Positions 44,170 through 55,942 of a stretch of 64,000 bases of DNA are shown here, in pieces. The stretch is from Oscillospiraceae bacterium (GTDB lineage Bacteria; Bacillota; Clostridia; Oscillospirales; Ruminococcaceae): NCBI GenBank assembly GCA_016281125.1, contig JAEEIA010000094.1, positions 45,630-109,629 of the forward strand, read 5' to 3'. The notes below the pieces were generated by a model. It was not told the DNA's origin. It ran no database searches and worked only from the letters and a program-made list of their open reading frames with translations. Made by a program: the position numbers and the translations under genes. How positions within the stretch are numbered: position 1 is the stretch's first letter; the number at the start of each line of letters is the position of its first letter.

Positions 44170-45675
44170 ATGAATTTAAGACCAGATGAAATCACCGGTA
44201 TCATCAAGGAACAGCTGAAAAACTATGAAGCAAAGCTGAACCTTGCCGATGTCGGTACGGTGATTACCGTCGGTGACGGCATCGCCAATGTACACGGTCT
44301 GGAACAGTGTATGTCCGGCGAGCTGCTGGAATTTGAGGGCGGCATCTCCGGCATGGCACTGAACCTGGAGCATGATTTTGTCGGTGCCGTGCTGCTCGGC
44401 TCGGATCACAATATCAAGGAAGGAACTGCCGTCCGCCGCACAAAGCAGATTGTTTCTGTGCCGGTCGGTGAGGAGCTGCTCGGCAGGGTTGTCAACGCGC
44501 TCGGCGAGCCGATTGACGGCAAGGGGCCGATCCTGGCCAGCAAGCATATGCCGATTGAAAAGATCGCACCCGGCATTATTACGAGAAAATCGGTTCATGA
44601 GCCGCTCCAGACCGGTATCAAAGCAATCGACTCCATGATTCCGATCGGCAGAGGTCAGCGTGAGCTGATCATCGGTGACCGCCAGACCGGTAAAACCACG
44701 ATTGCGCTTGATACAATCATGAACCAGAAGGACAAGGGCGTCATCTGCATCTATGTTGCAATCGGTCAGAAGCGTTCGACTGTTGCAAATGTCGTGGAAC
44801 AACTGAACAAGGCTGGTGCTATGGCATATACAATCGTTGTTTCCGCAACCGCATCTGAGCTGGCGCCGCTTCAATACATTGCACCGTACTCCGGATGCAC
44901 GATGGGTGAATACTTTACCGATCAGGGCAGGGACGTGCTCATTGTTTACGATGATCTGTCCAAGCACGCAGTTGCTTACAGAACGCTTTCTCTGCTGCTG
45001 AAGCGTCCTCCGGGGCGTGAAGCATATCCCGGCGACGTGTTCTATCTGCACTCCAGACTGCTGGAGCGCGCCTGCTGTCTGAACGAGAATTACGGCGGCG
45101 GCTCACTGACTGCGCTGCCGATTATCGAAACGCAGGCGGGCGACGTTTCGGCATATATCCCGACGAATGTCATTTCTATTACGGACGGCCAGATTTTCCT
45201 GGAAACGGATCTGTTCAATGCCGGTGTCCGTCCTGCGGTCAACCCGGGTATTTCGGTATCCCGTGTCGGATCCGCCGCGCAGATTCCGGCCATGAAAAAG
45301 GTGTCCGGCTCTTTGAAGCTGACCTATTCGCAGTACCGCGAATTGCAGGCTTTCTCACAGTTCGGCTCAGATCTGGACAAGGATACCAAGGAGCGTCTTG
45401 CAAAGGGCGAACGCGTGGTGGAGGTTCTGAAACAGGGCAAGAGCCAGCCGCTCTCCGCGCCGGATCAGGTTGTCATTCTTTATGCAGTTACCAATAATCT
45501 GCTGAAAGATGTCCCGGTCAGCAAGGTTGCGGAATTTGAAGATGCGCTTCTGACTGAGATCCGCGAAACACACAGCGAGATCACGGATTCCATCGCGGAA
45601 ACCGGGAAGCTGCTGCCGGATACCGAAACTGCACTCAAAAGCGCGGTTGAGGATTTCGTGCTGCGGTTTGTCTGA
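44170..45675 (+). CDS. atpA: ATP synthase subunit alpha
   Basis: A 501-residue non-catalytic nucleotide-binding F1 subunit. Walker A is GDRQTGKTT (about 169-177); the region [13 protein letters not shown] and the conserved [17 protein letters not shown] block are present. Preceded by AAGAGG. The 66-base gap after atpH is the largest within the ATPase operon but shows no terminator. Confidence 0.97.
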   Translation: MNLRPDEITGIIKEQLKNYEAKLNLADVGTVITVGDGIANVHGLEQCMSGELLEFEGGISGMALNLEHDFVGAVLLGSDHNIKEGTAVRRTKQIVSVPVGEELLGRVVNALGEPIDGKGPILASKHMPIEKIAPGIITRKSVHEPLQTGIKAIDSMIPIGRGQRELIIGDRQTGKTTIALDTIMNQKDKGVICIYVAIGQKRSTVANVVEQLNKAGAMAYTIVVSATASELAPLQYIAPYSGCTMGEYFTDQGRDVLIVYDDLSKHAVAYRTLSLLLKRPPGREAYPGDVFYLHSRLLERACCLNENYGGGSLTALPIIETQAGDVSAYIPTNVISITDGQIFLETDLFNAGVRPAVNPGISVSRVGSAAQIPAMKKVSGSLKLTYSQYRELQAFSQFGSDLDKDTKERLAKGERVVEVLKQGKSQPLSAPDQVVILYAVTNNLLKDVPVSKVAEFEDALLTEIRETHSEITDSIAETGKLLPDTETALKSAVEDFVLRFV

Positions 45676-45691
45676 TCGGGGGGCATAGATT

Positions 45692-46558
45692 ATGGCAGCT
45701 TCCAATATGAAGGCGATCAAGCGCCGGATCAAGAGCGTGGAAAGCACCATGCAGATCACCAAGGCGATGGAGCTGGTTTCGTCCTCCAAGCTGCGCAAAG
45801 CCAAGGAGCGTTCGGAACAGGCTGTGCCGTTTTTCAATCTGCTGTATCAGACCATGAGTGAGGTCGCATCGGAAGCGGTCGGCTTTCACTCAGCCTATAC
45901 CGAACTGCGAGAGGACGGCGCTGCGCTGCTGGTGATCATGGCGGGTGACCGCGGCCTTGCGGGCGGCTTTAACCTCAATGTGTTCCGTCTTGCGGATGCC
46001 CGCATCCGGGAACTGGAACAGCAGGGGAGAGAGGTCGTTCTGATGACCGTCGGAAGAAAGGCGTCGGAGCATTATTCCAAGACGGCGTACCGGATTCTCG
46101 GCACCTTTGATAATGTCGGTGAAACGATCACGACCTATACTGCGCTGCATATGGCGAATCATATTGTTCACCTGTTCGAGCAGGGACATCTTGCGATGGT
46201 TGAGGTGTTCTTTACGAATATGGTTTCTCCGCTTTCGCAGGAGGCGCGGCAGATGCTGGTGATTCCGGTGCCAAATATGGAGCGGAATCCCGGTGTTCAG
46301 AGCCTGACCAATTATGAGCCGAGTCCCGAGGCGGTCTTTGATTCGCTGATCCCGCAGTATCTTGCGGGTATCCTGTACTGCACGGTCGTGGACACCTACG
46401 CATCCGAGCAGGCGGCACGGCGTATGGCGATGGAAAACGCAACTGACAATGCGCAGGAGATGATTGATGATCTCTCGCTGAAATACAACCGCGCGCGGCA
46501 GGCATCCATTACGCAGGAGCTGACTGAGATTGTGTCCGGTGCGAATGCACAGGGCTGA
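45692..46558 (+). CDS. atpG: ATP synthase subunit gamma
   Basis: A 288-residue central-stalk subunit. N-terminal MKAIKRRIKSVESTMQITKAMELVSSSKLRKA and C-terminal MAMENATDNAQEMIDDLSLKYNRARQASITQELTEIVSGA helices form the coiled coil that rotates inside alpha3-beta3. GDRGLAGGFN is conserved. Ribosome site GGGGGG. Confidence 0.97.
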   Translation: MAASNMKAIKRRIKSVESTMQITKAMELVSSSKLRKAKERSEQAVPFFNLLYQTMSEVASEAVGFHSAYTELREDGAALLVIMAGDRGLAGGFNLNVFRLADARIRELEQQGREVVLMTVGRKASEHYSKTAYRILGTFDNVGETITTYTALHMANHIVHLFEQGHLAMVEVFFTNMVSPLSQEARQMLVIPVPNMERNPGVQSLTNYEPSPEAVFDSLIPQYLAGILYCTVVDTYASEQAARRMAMENATDNAQEMIDDLSLKYNRARQASITQELTEIVSGANAQG

Positions 46559-46595
46559 TCTCCGCGGCGGATACATCTATAACAGAAAGTAGTGA

Positions 46596-48433
<1,838 letters not shown>

Positions 48434-48483
48434 TTCCGTATCTGTATGTTGCAGATGTGGGAGAAAGGACTGAGTTTTACCCG

Positions 48484-49164
48484 ATGAAACTGTCACAGGT
48501 TCTCGGTACACTGACAATTCTGACCGGGTGCATATCTGCGCTTTTCTTTGCGGACGTGCCGAAGGTCATCAAGTACAACAAAGGCGACATCCGGAATTAC
48601 AACACGATTGCACTTCATGAACTGAAAAAGGGCGACCTGGTGCAGGGGACTATCTGCCTGACGGACGGCTATATTGCTGAGGAGGAGGAAACCAAAAAAT
48701 CCTTTGGTGTTGAAACCTCCAGAAATACAACCGCTCGTTTTTATGCACTCTATACAGACAACGGGAATTATGTCCTGTATCAGACCGGCAGCGAGTATGA
48801 GTGCAAGCGCCTGGATCAGATTGTTGACGAATATTTGCAGTATGAGGAGGCCGTTGAAGCACTGGAAGAATCTGACGGGGAGGAAGCAGATTATTCCGGT
48901 CTGGCGGTGCCGGAAACGGCGCTTGATTTTACCGGTGAGGTCGTTCAGATGCCTTCTGACCTGCTGCCGATTTTTCAGAATTGGTACGGTGAGGGATTTG
49001 AGGAGGTATGCGAAGGTGACGTCATCATCCGGACATCGAATTTCGGCCGCTTCTCATGGGTTATGTATGCAGCGTTCGGGTGCGCTGCGGGTGCATTGGT
49101 GATGCTTGCGCTCACAATCTTTGCGCACATCAGGGAAAAACGGAATCAGCAGTACGGAAACTGA
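48484..49164 (+). CDS. Two-helix membrane protein of unknown function
   Basis: A protein of about 226 residues with a membrane helix at the N-terminus (about 8-22), an external or lumenal segment of about 150 residues rich in Glu/Asp, and a second helix near the end (WVMYAAFGCAAGALVMLALTIF). I do not recognise a family. Start choice is uncertain: ATG at 48484 begins at the hydrophobic segment but its Shine-Dalgarno (GAAAGGA) is about 14 bases away; a GTG at 48457 would add nine residues without a ribosome site. It lies 50 bases after atpC and 34 before the GH5 gene. Confidence 0.7.
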   Translation: MKLSQVLGTLTILTGCISALFFADVPKVIKYNKGDIRNYNTIALHELKKGDLVQGTICLTDGYIAEEEETKKSFGVETSRNTTARFYALYTDNGNYVLYQTGSEYECKRLDQIVDEYLQYEEAVEALEESDGEEADYSGLAVPETALDFTGEVVQMPSDLLPIFQNWYGEGFEEVCEGDVIIRTSNFGRFSWVMYAAFGCAAGALVMLALTIFAHIREKRNQQYGN

Positions 49165-49198
49165 TTCAAATATTCATGCCAAAAAGAGGGGTTTGCGA

Positions 49199-50995
49199 AT
49201 GAAAAGGATGAAAAAGCTGGCAGCCGTCCTGACTGCGGGGGTCATGCTGGCAATGCAGAGTCTTTCTATGCCCGCACCGACTGCGCAGGCAGTGGACGGC
49301 AATCACGATGACTGGCTTCATGTCGAAAACGGCAAGGTCGTGGACATGGAAGGCCATGAGGTCTGGATGACAGGCGTCAACTGGTTCGGCTACAACGTCG
49401 GCTCGCAGATCTTCGACGGCGCATGGTCGGCCAATGTCAATCACTGTCTGGATCTGATCGCGGATCACGGTTTCAATCTGCTCCGTGTCCCGATGTCCAC
49501 TGAGATTCTGCTCCAGTGGAAGGCCGGAAAGCCGGATCCGATCATCAAGCTCAACGAGTACGAGAACCCGGAGCTGACGATCGAGGGCGAAGTCGGCGGC
49601 ACACCGATGTACAGCTTTGACATCTGGAACAAGGTCGTGGGCTGGTGCAAGGAAAAGGGCATCAAGATCATGATCGACATCCACTGCGCAACGACGAATG
49701 CAGCAGGCCACAACTATGCGCTGTGGTATGACAGCAATTACAGCATGAACGACTGGCTGACCGCACTTTCGTGGTTCAGCGAGTATTACAAGGATGACGA
49801 CACCGTCATCGCGATCGACTTGAAGAATGAGCCACACGGCAAAACAGATGACGGCATCTTCGCAAAATGGGACGGCTCATCTGATGACAACAACTGGCGC
49901 TATGCCGCAGAGCGCGGCGCGAAGGCATGCCTTGACCAGAACCCGAATCTGCTGATCATGGTCGAGGGCATCGAGGTCTATCCGAAGTTTGAGGAAGGCG
50001 AAGACTGGAATTCGCACTCTGTTGACTATACGCGCTATCCGTGGAGCCCGTATCACGGTGCATGGTGGGGCGCAAACTTCAGAGGCGCAAAGGATTATCC
50101 GGTCGATCTGGGTGAACACCAGAGCCAGCTCGTCTACTCTCCGCACGACTACGGCCCGCTGGTTTGGGAACAGGACTGGTTCCATCTTGAAGGCACAAAG
50201 CCGAACTGGACCAGCTACAAGTTTGACCGTAAATCTCTGCTCGACGAATACTGGCGCGACACATGGGCATATCTGGTCGAGGACAACATCGCTCCTCTGC
50301 TCATGGGCGAATGGGGCGGCTTCATTGACAAGGAGAATGACCCGTCCGGCGCAAACACGCAGTGGCTGACGCTGCTCCGCGATTACATGATCGACATGCA
50401 CATCCACCACACCTTCTGGTGCTTCAACGAAAACTCTTCCGATACCGGCGGACTGATGTATGACAATTTCCAGAAATGGGACGACGAAAAGTACGCATTT
50501 GTTGAGCCTGCACTCTGGCAGGATGACAACGGCGTATTCATCAGCCTCGACCATGAGATTCCGATCGGCAAGAACGGACAGTCGCTCAGCCAGTATTACA
50601 GCGGCAGCACCGTTGTTGTTCCGAAGGTCACGACGGCTCCGCCTGCTGTAACAACTGAGCCTGCACCTGTCACAACACCTTCTGCCGTGACGACACTGGT
50701 ATCGACAACATCCGCGACTGTTACGACGGTTGCTGAAACCACGCCGGCTCCTTCGACGCCGGAAAAGAAGCCGACGATGCTCGGAGATGCAAGCTGCAAC
50801 GGCTCTGTCGCAGTTGAGGATGCTGTGATTATCTGCCGCTTTGTGTCTGAGGACAGAGGTCTGACAGTATCCGATCAGGGCATTGTCAATGCAGACTGCG
50901 ACGGCGTCAAGGGCGTTACAGGTGACGATGCGATCATGGTTCTGAAAGTAATTGCAAAGATTCTGCTGCCGGAGGATCTGAAAGAGCCGGCATAA
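49199..50995 (+). CDS. GH5 endoglucanase with dockerin
   Basis: A 598-residue cellulosomal cellulase. Signal peptide about 1-32 (ends AQA). The GH5 catalytic barrel (about 33-460) has the acid/base Glu in IAIDLKNEPHG and the nucleophile Glu in PLLMGEWGG, with MTGVNWFGYN near the start. The subfamily looks like GH5_1. A Thr/Pro/Val linker (about 465-525) follows, then a dockerin with two repeats (DASCNGSVAVEDAVIICRF and DCDGVKGVTGDDAIMVLKV); the first loop has Cys where Asp is more usual. The start at 49199 is chosen for AGAGGGG seven bases upstream and the signal peptide; the open frame extends 93 bases earlier over the preceding gene. Confidence 0.95.
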   Translation: MKRMKKLAAVLTAGVMLAMQSLSMPAPTAQAVDGNHDDWLHVENGKVVDMEGHEVWMTGVNWFGYNVGSQIFDGAWSANVNHCLDLIADHGFNLLRVPMSTEILLQWKAGKPDPIIKLNEYENPELTIEGEVGGTPMYSFDIWNKVVGWCKEKGIKIMIDIHCATTNAAGHNYALWYDSNYSMNDWLTALSWFSEYYKDDDTVIAIDLKNEPHGKTDDGIFAKWDGSSDDNNWRYAAERGAKACLDQNPNLLIMVEGIEVYPKFEEGEDWNSHSVDYTRYPWSPYHGAWWGANFRGAKDYPVDLGEHQSQLVYSPHDYGPLVWEQDWFHLEGTKPNWTSYKFDRKSLLDEYWRDTWAYLVEDNIAPLLMGEWGGFIDKENDPSGANTQWLTLLRDYMIDMHIHHTFWCFNENSSDTGGLMYDNFQKWDDEKYAFVEPALWQDDNGVFISLDHEIPIGKNGQSLSQYYSGSTVVVPKVTTAPPAVTTEPAPVTTPSAVTTLVSTTSATVTTVAETTPAPSTPEKKPTMLGDASCNGSVAVEDAVIICRFVSEDRGLTVSDQGIVNADCDGVKGVTGDDAIMVLKVIAKILLPEDLKEPA

Positions 50996-51008
50996 ACTGA
51001 AATAACAA

Positions 51009-51037
51009 ATGCAGGCGGCTGTTTTGGCCGCCTGCAT
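51009..51037 (+). other. Hairpin between GH5 and hydF
   Basis: ATGCAGGCGGC (51009-51019) pairs with GCCGCCTGCAT (51027-51037). There is no poly-U tract; the hydF ribosome site follows about ten bases later. It may be a weak terminator or an mRNA-stabilising stem. Confidence 0.6.
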
Positions 51038-51057
51038 TGCTTACAGGAGGATACTCT

Positions 51058-52260
51058 ATGAATCAGGCACTTGAACAGGTTCCGGCCTCGGAGCGGATTC
51101 ACATTGGTTTTTTCGGCGCGCGCAATGCAGGCAAATCCAGCCTTGTCAATGCACTGACCGGACAGGAGGTTTCAATCGTTTCCGACGTGGCAGGTACCAC
51201 AACCGACGCCGTCTGCAAGAGTATGGAGCTGCTGCCGCTCGGCGCCGTGATGATCACCGATACTGCCGGATTTGACGATGATGATGCGGCACTCGGTGCG
51301 CTGCGGATCGAAAAGACGAAGCGAGAGCTTTACCGCACGGACATTGCAGTGCTCGTTGCAGATGCCGCAAAACCGCTCAGCGAAACTGAACAGGAACTGA
51401 TTGCGTTATTCCGTCAGGAGCATACACCGTATATTCTTGCGCTGAACAAAGCGGATCTGCTTGATCCGCTGCCGCAGGCTGCCAATAAGAATGCTGTCTA
51501 TACCAGCGCAAAAACCGGGCTCGGAATCCATGCGCTCAAGGAAATGCTCGGCGCACTGGCCGGGACGGCAGGGGAGGAGCGGTATATCATCCGTGATCTG
51601 ATTGCGCCGGATGATCTGGTTGTTCTCGTGACGCCGATTGACGAATCTGCGCCGAAGGGCAGACTGATTCTTCCGCAGCAGCAGACGCTACGCGAGGTGC
51701 TCGATGCGCATGCGAATGCGCTGGTTGTACAGACAGAACAACTCACCGGACTGCTGCGCATCCTGCAAACGCCGCCGCGAATGGTCGTGACGGACAGTCA
51801 GGCTTTCCGCGCGGTTTCAGAAATAGTGCCGGAGTCGGTGCCGTTGACATCATTCTCGATTCTGATGGCGCGTTACAAAGGGTTTCTGCAAACCGCCGTT
51901 GCGGGCGTCGATGCATTAAAGCAGCTTCCCGACGGCGCGCGCATTCTCATTGCCGAGGGCTGCACGCATCACCGGCAGTGCAATGACATCGGAACCGTTA
52001 AGCTGCCGAATGCAATCCGGAAATTTACCGGAAAGACTTTCCGGCTGGAGTACTGCTCCGGCGGAACCTTCCCCGCAGATCTCACCGGCTTTGATCTGGT
52101 GATTCACTGCGGCGGCTGTATGCGGACGGAGCGCGAGTTGCAGTGGCGGATGCGGACAGCGCGCGCACAGGGGATTCCGTTCACGAATTACGGCGTGACG
52201 CTTGCGGCATGCACCGGCATATTGGAGCGGACGCTCATGCAGGGGGTTCTTCTGAAATAA
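51058..52260 (+). CDS. hydF: [FeFe]-hydrogenase maturation GTPase HydF
   Basis: A 400-residue scaffold that carries the diiron precursor to [FeFe]-hydrogenase. N-terminal GTPase: Walker A GARNAGKSS (about 17-25), DTAGFDD, and NKADLL for guanine recognition. The C-terminal iron-sulfur domain has GCTHHRQCNDIGTVKLP and HCGGCMRTERELQWRM, the HydF cluster ligands. Start at 51058 has CAGGAGG upstream; an upstream in-frame codon at 51037 lies in the hairpin. hydE and hydG are not in the window. Indicates hydrogen-producing fermentation. Confidence 0.95.
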   Translation: MNQALEQVPASERIHIGFFGARNAGKSSLVNALTGQEVSIVSDVAGTTTDAVCKSMELLPLGAVMITDTAGFDDDDAALGALRIEKTKRELYRTDIAVLVADAAKPLSETEQELIALFRQEHTPYILALNKADLLDPLPQAANKNAVYTSAKTGLGIHALKEMLGALAGTAGEERYIIRDLIAPDDLVVLVTPIDESAPKGRLILPQQQTLREVLDAHANALVVQTEQLTGLLRILQTPPRMVVTDSQAFRAVSEIVPESVPLTSFSILMARYKGFLQTAVAGVDALKQLPDGARILIAEGCTHHRQCNDIGTVKLPNAIRKFTGKTFRLEYCSGGTFPADLTGFDLVIHCGGCMRTERELQWRMRTARAQGIPFTNYGVTLAACTGILERTLMQGVLLK

Positions 52261-52275
52261 GCTCGATCAATAACA

Positions 52276-52313
52276 AACAGCGGCTGTACCGTTTGGGCGC
52301 AGCCGCTGTTTTC
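52276..52313 (+). terminator. Terminator after hydF
   Basis: AACAGCGGCTG (52276-52286) pairs with CAGCCGCTGTT (52300-52310), followed by TTC. The stop of the convergent minus-strand gene is at 52316. Confidence 0.8.
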
Positions 52314-52315
52314 AT

Positions 52316-53755
52316 TTATATTTGTGCTTCACCGACCATAATGAATTGCCCGTTCATTCTAACGGTAACCTGAACACTGGTGCCGGCCGGAATCTCAGCC
52401 GGGAGATAGCAGGAAAAGCCGTTTGGCTGATGCTGGTCCAATTCCAGCGCCTCCTGTTCGCAGCAGAGGAACGCTTCATAACTCTGCCCGTTCCCTGTCA
52501 GGTATACGGCCTCAGCGTTTTCATATGCTGCATCAAACAGACCGTAAACATGAAGGTACTGACCGTTTTCTTCGGATGCAAGCCGGATGGGTTCAGCCTG
52601 ATCGGACTGTTCCGCCGCCGGAATCTCAGCAGCCGGGGCAGGCATCTGCGGCGCATGCGTCAGCAGGTGATCTAAATTGCGCTCCACCAGCTCATACACA
52701 ACGAAATCGAACGGCTGCATCGTAAGCATATCCATCGGGACTGCATTCGCGCGGACAAAGGTACATGCGGAAAACCGCTCTCCGAGCAGCGGAATCAGCG
52801 CACGCCCGAAGGAATCGCGGAACATCAGAAGCGTGCCGTTTCCGCTGTCACAGGATGTGCGGATCATCATATCGTCAATGCTCTGGATCCTGCCGACGTA
52901 TTTGTATGTTTGCGGGACAGCATAAACAGCATTTGCATCCGGATTCTTTTGCGCAGGGGAGAGCATATCCCAAAGGTCACCGTCCCAGTCGCAGGTTTCC
53001 GTCCGTTCCGTCTGCGGAAAACCCAGATCATCCAGACCGAGCGACTGCATCAGCGTCTGGTATCCAAGCATGGCTCCGTCACCGTTCCAGTGCGTATCCA
53101 GCTTGTGGTACAGCTGCCGGTCAGCAGATTTCGCATTTCGCAGTGCGCCGCGCCAGTCGCAGACGCGAACGCCGGAATGTGCAAGCGCTTCATACAGCGC
53201 ATCCAGATTATTTTTCTCACCGGTATGCAGATACCGCGCGGGCAGTTGTTCCGGATATATGCTGGCTTTGTTCGGCGCGGCGGCAAAGACCAGCTCAGAG
53301 CCGTTTGCGGATGCATAATCCTGCATCATTTGCAGATTATGAACGATATGACGGATCTCAGAATCGCTAAGTGTCCGGACGCCGGTTGCATCGGGAACGG
53401 TCGGCGTAAAGAACAGCCAGTCATCCTTTCCGATGATGACATCCTTTTCCGCGGACACATCGAACAGCTTACTCGTCAGCTTCCCGTAGGCGGTAACAAG
53501 CTCCGTGCGCAGCCCGAAGCGGTCACTGAACCATGCCTCGTACTGCATTGTAAAATCCCGGTTCAGCGTGCCGTCCTCGGTTTTCAGTACGGGCTTTTCC
53601 GCGAGCAGACGGTTTTCCGCCGTGACGGCTTCATCCTGCCCTGATTCATCTTTGTGCATTTCCTGTGCCGCCAGTTTAACAGCAGGAAAGGCCAGTACGC
53701 CGCAGACAGCGAAAACATAACAGAACCGGGCGGCATTTTTCAGTTTCTCAGACAT
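52316..53755 (-). CDS. AlgX/AlgJ-like SGNH (DHHW) protein of an O-acetylation system
   Basis: A 479-residue extracytoplasmic protein with one N-terminal membrane helix (about 9-30). The SGNH-like core has DTHWN (the Asp-His pair, in YHKLDTHWNGDGA) and LLMFRDSFGRALIP with the candidate nucleophile Ser. These are the AlgX/AlgJ motifs. The last 100 residues are a separate beta domain. It is immediately downstream of an MBOAT acyltransferase gene, the usual partner: MBOAT moves an acetyl group across the membrane and the SGNH protein places it on a polymer. The acceptor is not known. Confidence 0.85.
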   Translation of the reverse strand: MSEKLKNAARFCYVFAVCGVLAFPAVKLAAQEMHKDESGQDEAVTAENRLLAEKPVLKTEDGTLNRDFTMQYEAWFSDRFGLRTELVTAYGKLTSKLFDVSAEKDVIIGKDDWLFFTPTVPDATGVRTLSDSEIRHIVHNLQMMQDYASANGSELVFAAAPNKASIYPEQLPARYLHTGEKNNLDALYEALAHSGVRVCDWRGALRNAKSADRQLYHKLDTHWNGDGAMLGYQTLMQSLGLDDLGFPQTERTETCDWDGDLWDMLSPAQKNPDANAVYAVPQTYKYVGRIQSIDDMMIRTSCDSGNGTLLMFRDSFGRALIPLLGERFSACTFVRANAVPMDMLTMQPFDFVVYELVERNLDHLLTHAPQMPAPAAEIPAAEQSDQAEPIRLASEENGQYLHVYGLFDAAYENAEAVYLTGNGQSYEAFLCCEQEALELDQHQPNGFSCYLPAEIPAGTSVQVTVRMNGQFIMVGEAQI

Positions 53756-53770
53756 ACGATACCTCCCGAT

Positions 53771-55183
53771 TCAGAAGCGGAAATAGATGAACGGATGATA
53801 GGTTGTTGCAGCAGCGTTCATCATACAGAGAATCAGCAGACCGGCCGTTATGACGGAAAGTGTCATTTCCGCGGGGAAAGAAGCAGTCTTTTTCGCCTTT
53901 GCTGCGACCATTTTCGGAACCGGTGTCGCGCCGATCAGCGCAAGGATGATCACAGTAACGGTCAGCGGCGTCAGCAGCTGCGTACACGCGGAAAGTGCTG
54001 CCATGGAGAGATTCTTCCCGCTGAACATGCAGACATAGAACCGGAACGCCTGCGAAACAGTATCGGCGCGGAAAATCACAAATGCACAGACAACAGCAAG
54101 AATCGTATACAGGTGCAGATACCATGTGCGCTTCGGCGGGTCCTTCTTGCCTTTGCGGACAATCGACTCGATATGCATGAGTGCGCCGTTGACCGCGCCC
54201 CAGAGGACAAACGTCCAGCTAGCGCCGTGCCAGAGGCCGGTACAGAGGAAAACAATCCACTTGTTCCGGATTGTTTTCGCTTCGCCCTCACGGTTACCGC
54301 CGAGCGGAATATACAGATATTCGCGGAACCATGTGGTCAGGGAAATATGCCAGCGGCGCCAGAATTCGGTAATGGACGCGGAACAGTACGGGTAGCGGAA
54401 ATTTTCCGGGAACGCAAATCCGAAAAGCTGTCCCATGCCGATTGCCATATCACTGTATCCGGAGAAATCGTAGTAAATTTGCAGCGTGTAGCAGAATGCC
54501 CCGAGCCATGCCGTCGGCAGTGCCAGTGTATCGGTCATGCCGAATACGGTATCGGCAATCAGTCCGACCGTATCCGCAATCAGCAGTTTTTTGGACAGCC
54601 CGAAGATCATGCGGCGGATACCGGCAGCGGCATGTTCCGGCGTGGTGCGGCGCGATGAAAGCGCCTCCTCCACAGTCTGATAGCGGACAATCGGACCGGC
54701 AATCAGCTGCGGGAAGAATGCGATATACAGCAGCAGGCGGAAATAATTCCGCTGCGCCTTTGCCTCATTGCGGGAAACATCCATGATATAGGAAATCGCC
54801 TGAAAGACAAAAAAGGAAATGCCGATCGGCAGGCGGAGCTTCAGCAGGGGAATGTTCATTCCCGTCAGGCTGTTGCATGTTCCGATCAGGAAATCGGCGT
54901 ACTTGTATAAACAAAGTACGCCGAGATCACCGATAATACCGAGCGGCAGAAAGATTTTCCGATATATCCCGCCTTTTCTGAGCAGCAGCGCGCTGACCCA
55001 GCTCCAGAGCACGACGCCAAGCATCAGAATGCAGGCGACCGGCTCCCCGAAGCCGTAAAAGATCAGGCTTGCCACGGTCAGCAGTGCATTTCTGAGCCGC
55101 AGCAGCTTGGCCGGGATCAGAAAATAGCACAGCACCGTCAGCGGGAAAAAGATAAACAGAAAGATCGGACTGCTGAAAGTCAT
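53771..55183 (-). CDS. MBOAT family O-acyltransferase (AlgI-like)
   Basis: A 470-residue multi-spanning membrane protein. The conserved MBOAT motifs are present: YSDMAIGMGQLFGF, TEFWRRWHISLTTWFREYLYIPLGGN and FLCTGLWHGASWTFVLWG, containing the invariant His of the family. Ribosome site AGAGGAA precedes the ATG. Lies between a lipoprotein gene (15-base gap) and the AlgX-like gene, so the three are co-transcribed. Acetylation of a cell-surface polysaccharide, teichoic acid or peptidoglycan is likely. Confidence 0.92.
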   Translation of the reverse strand: MTFSSPIFLFIFFPLTVLCYFLIPAKLLRLRNALLTVASLIFYGFGEPVACILMLGVVLWSWVSALLLRKGGIYRKIFLPLGIIGDLGVLCLYKYADFLIGTCNSLTGMNIPLLKLRLPIGISFFVFQAISYIMDVSRNEAKAQRNYFRLLLYIAFFPQLIAGPIVRYQTVEEALSSRRTTPEHAAAGIRRMIFGLSKKLLIADTVGLIADTVFGMTDTLALPTAWLGAFCYTLQIYYDFSGYSDMAIGMGQLFGFAFPENFRYPYCSASITEFWRRWHISLTTWFREYLYIPLGGNREGEAKTIRNKWIVFLCTGLWHGASWTFVLWGAVNGALMHIESIVRKGKKDPPKRTWYLHLYTILAVVCAFVIFRADTVSQAFRFYVCMFSGKNLSMAALSACTQLLTPLTVTVIILALIGATPVPKMVAAKAKKTASFPAEMTLSVITAGLLILCMMNAAATTYHPFIYFRF

Positions 55184-55198
55184 AACAATTCCTCTGGT

Positions 55199-55909
55199 TT
55201 ATTCTTTGAACATGTCGATTGCAGACACAACGTCGCCTTCAAATTCAAACTTGAGAATGCCGCCGTCGCAGTTGTAGCTTGTATTGAACTCACTGATAGA
55301 TTCGCCGTATGCTGCGGTCACTTCCGCTTTCGTGCTGCCGACGCCGATGTTCTTCGGGGTGCGGATGCCTGTGCCTGTCACATAAATGCTCTTGACTGTT
55401 TCAACTCCGTTTTCAAGCAACGTGTGCAGCTCAAAATCCGGATAGACATAGGTAATATCCTTGCCGTTGACAAGGCAGCTGTCCGCTTCCGTTTTGGTAT
55501 AATTCTTATTCTGCGCAACGAACGCAGAAGGATCACCGCCGAGCTTCAATGCTTCAAACGGATTGGAGGGCGTCGGATTCTCCTGCGGCGCAGGTGCCTC
55601 GGTCTGCTGCGGTTCGGCAGCAGGCGCTTCGGTTGTCTGAACAGCTTCCGCAGTGGTTGCCTCTGCCTCTGCCTCTGTTGTTGTCACATCATCCTCTGTT
55701 TCTGCCGTAGTCGTTTCGGCAGCAGCCGTTGTTGCTTTTTCATCCGCAGCGGTCGTTTCCGCAGCATCTTCTGCGGTTGTTTCAGAAACAGCCGTAACAG
55801 TCGTGGTTTCGGGTGCGCTGTCGTTTGATACCGGATCAGAACCGCAGGCCGTCAGAGAGGCTGCACAGATCAGGCCGCAAATAGCAGAAAGCACAAAATT
55901 CTTGTTCAT
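55199..55909 (-). CDS. Lipoprotein with Thr/Glu-rich linker
   Basis: A 236-residue lipoprotein: signal peptide with lipobox LTAC (about 19-22), then a low-complexity stretch rich in Thr, Glu and Ala (about 32-125), then a folded C-terminal domain of about 105 residues (LKLGGDPSAFVAQNKNYTKTE to the end) with a repeat-like GVGSTKAEVTAAYGE motif that is common in small Firmicutes lipoproteins. Start at 55909 (MNKN) has AAAAGGA eight bases upstream; an ATG nine bases earlier is too close to it. Lies 33 bases after the transglutaminase-like gene. Function unknown. Confidence 0.8.
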   Translation of the reverse strand: MNKNFVLSAICGLICAASLTACGSDPVSNDSAPETTTVTAVSETTAEDAAETTAADEKATTAAAETTTAETEDDVTTTEAEAEATTAEAVQTTEAPAAEPQQTEAPAPQENPTPSNPFEALKLGGDPSAFVAQNKNYTKTEADSCLVNGKDITYVYPDFELHTLLENGVETVKSIYVTGTGIRTPKNIGVGSTKAEVTAAYGESISEFNTSYNCDGGILKFEFEGDVVSAIDMFKE

Positions 55910-55942
55910 GATAATCATCCTTTTCTTTATAATAAAACGGTT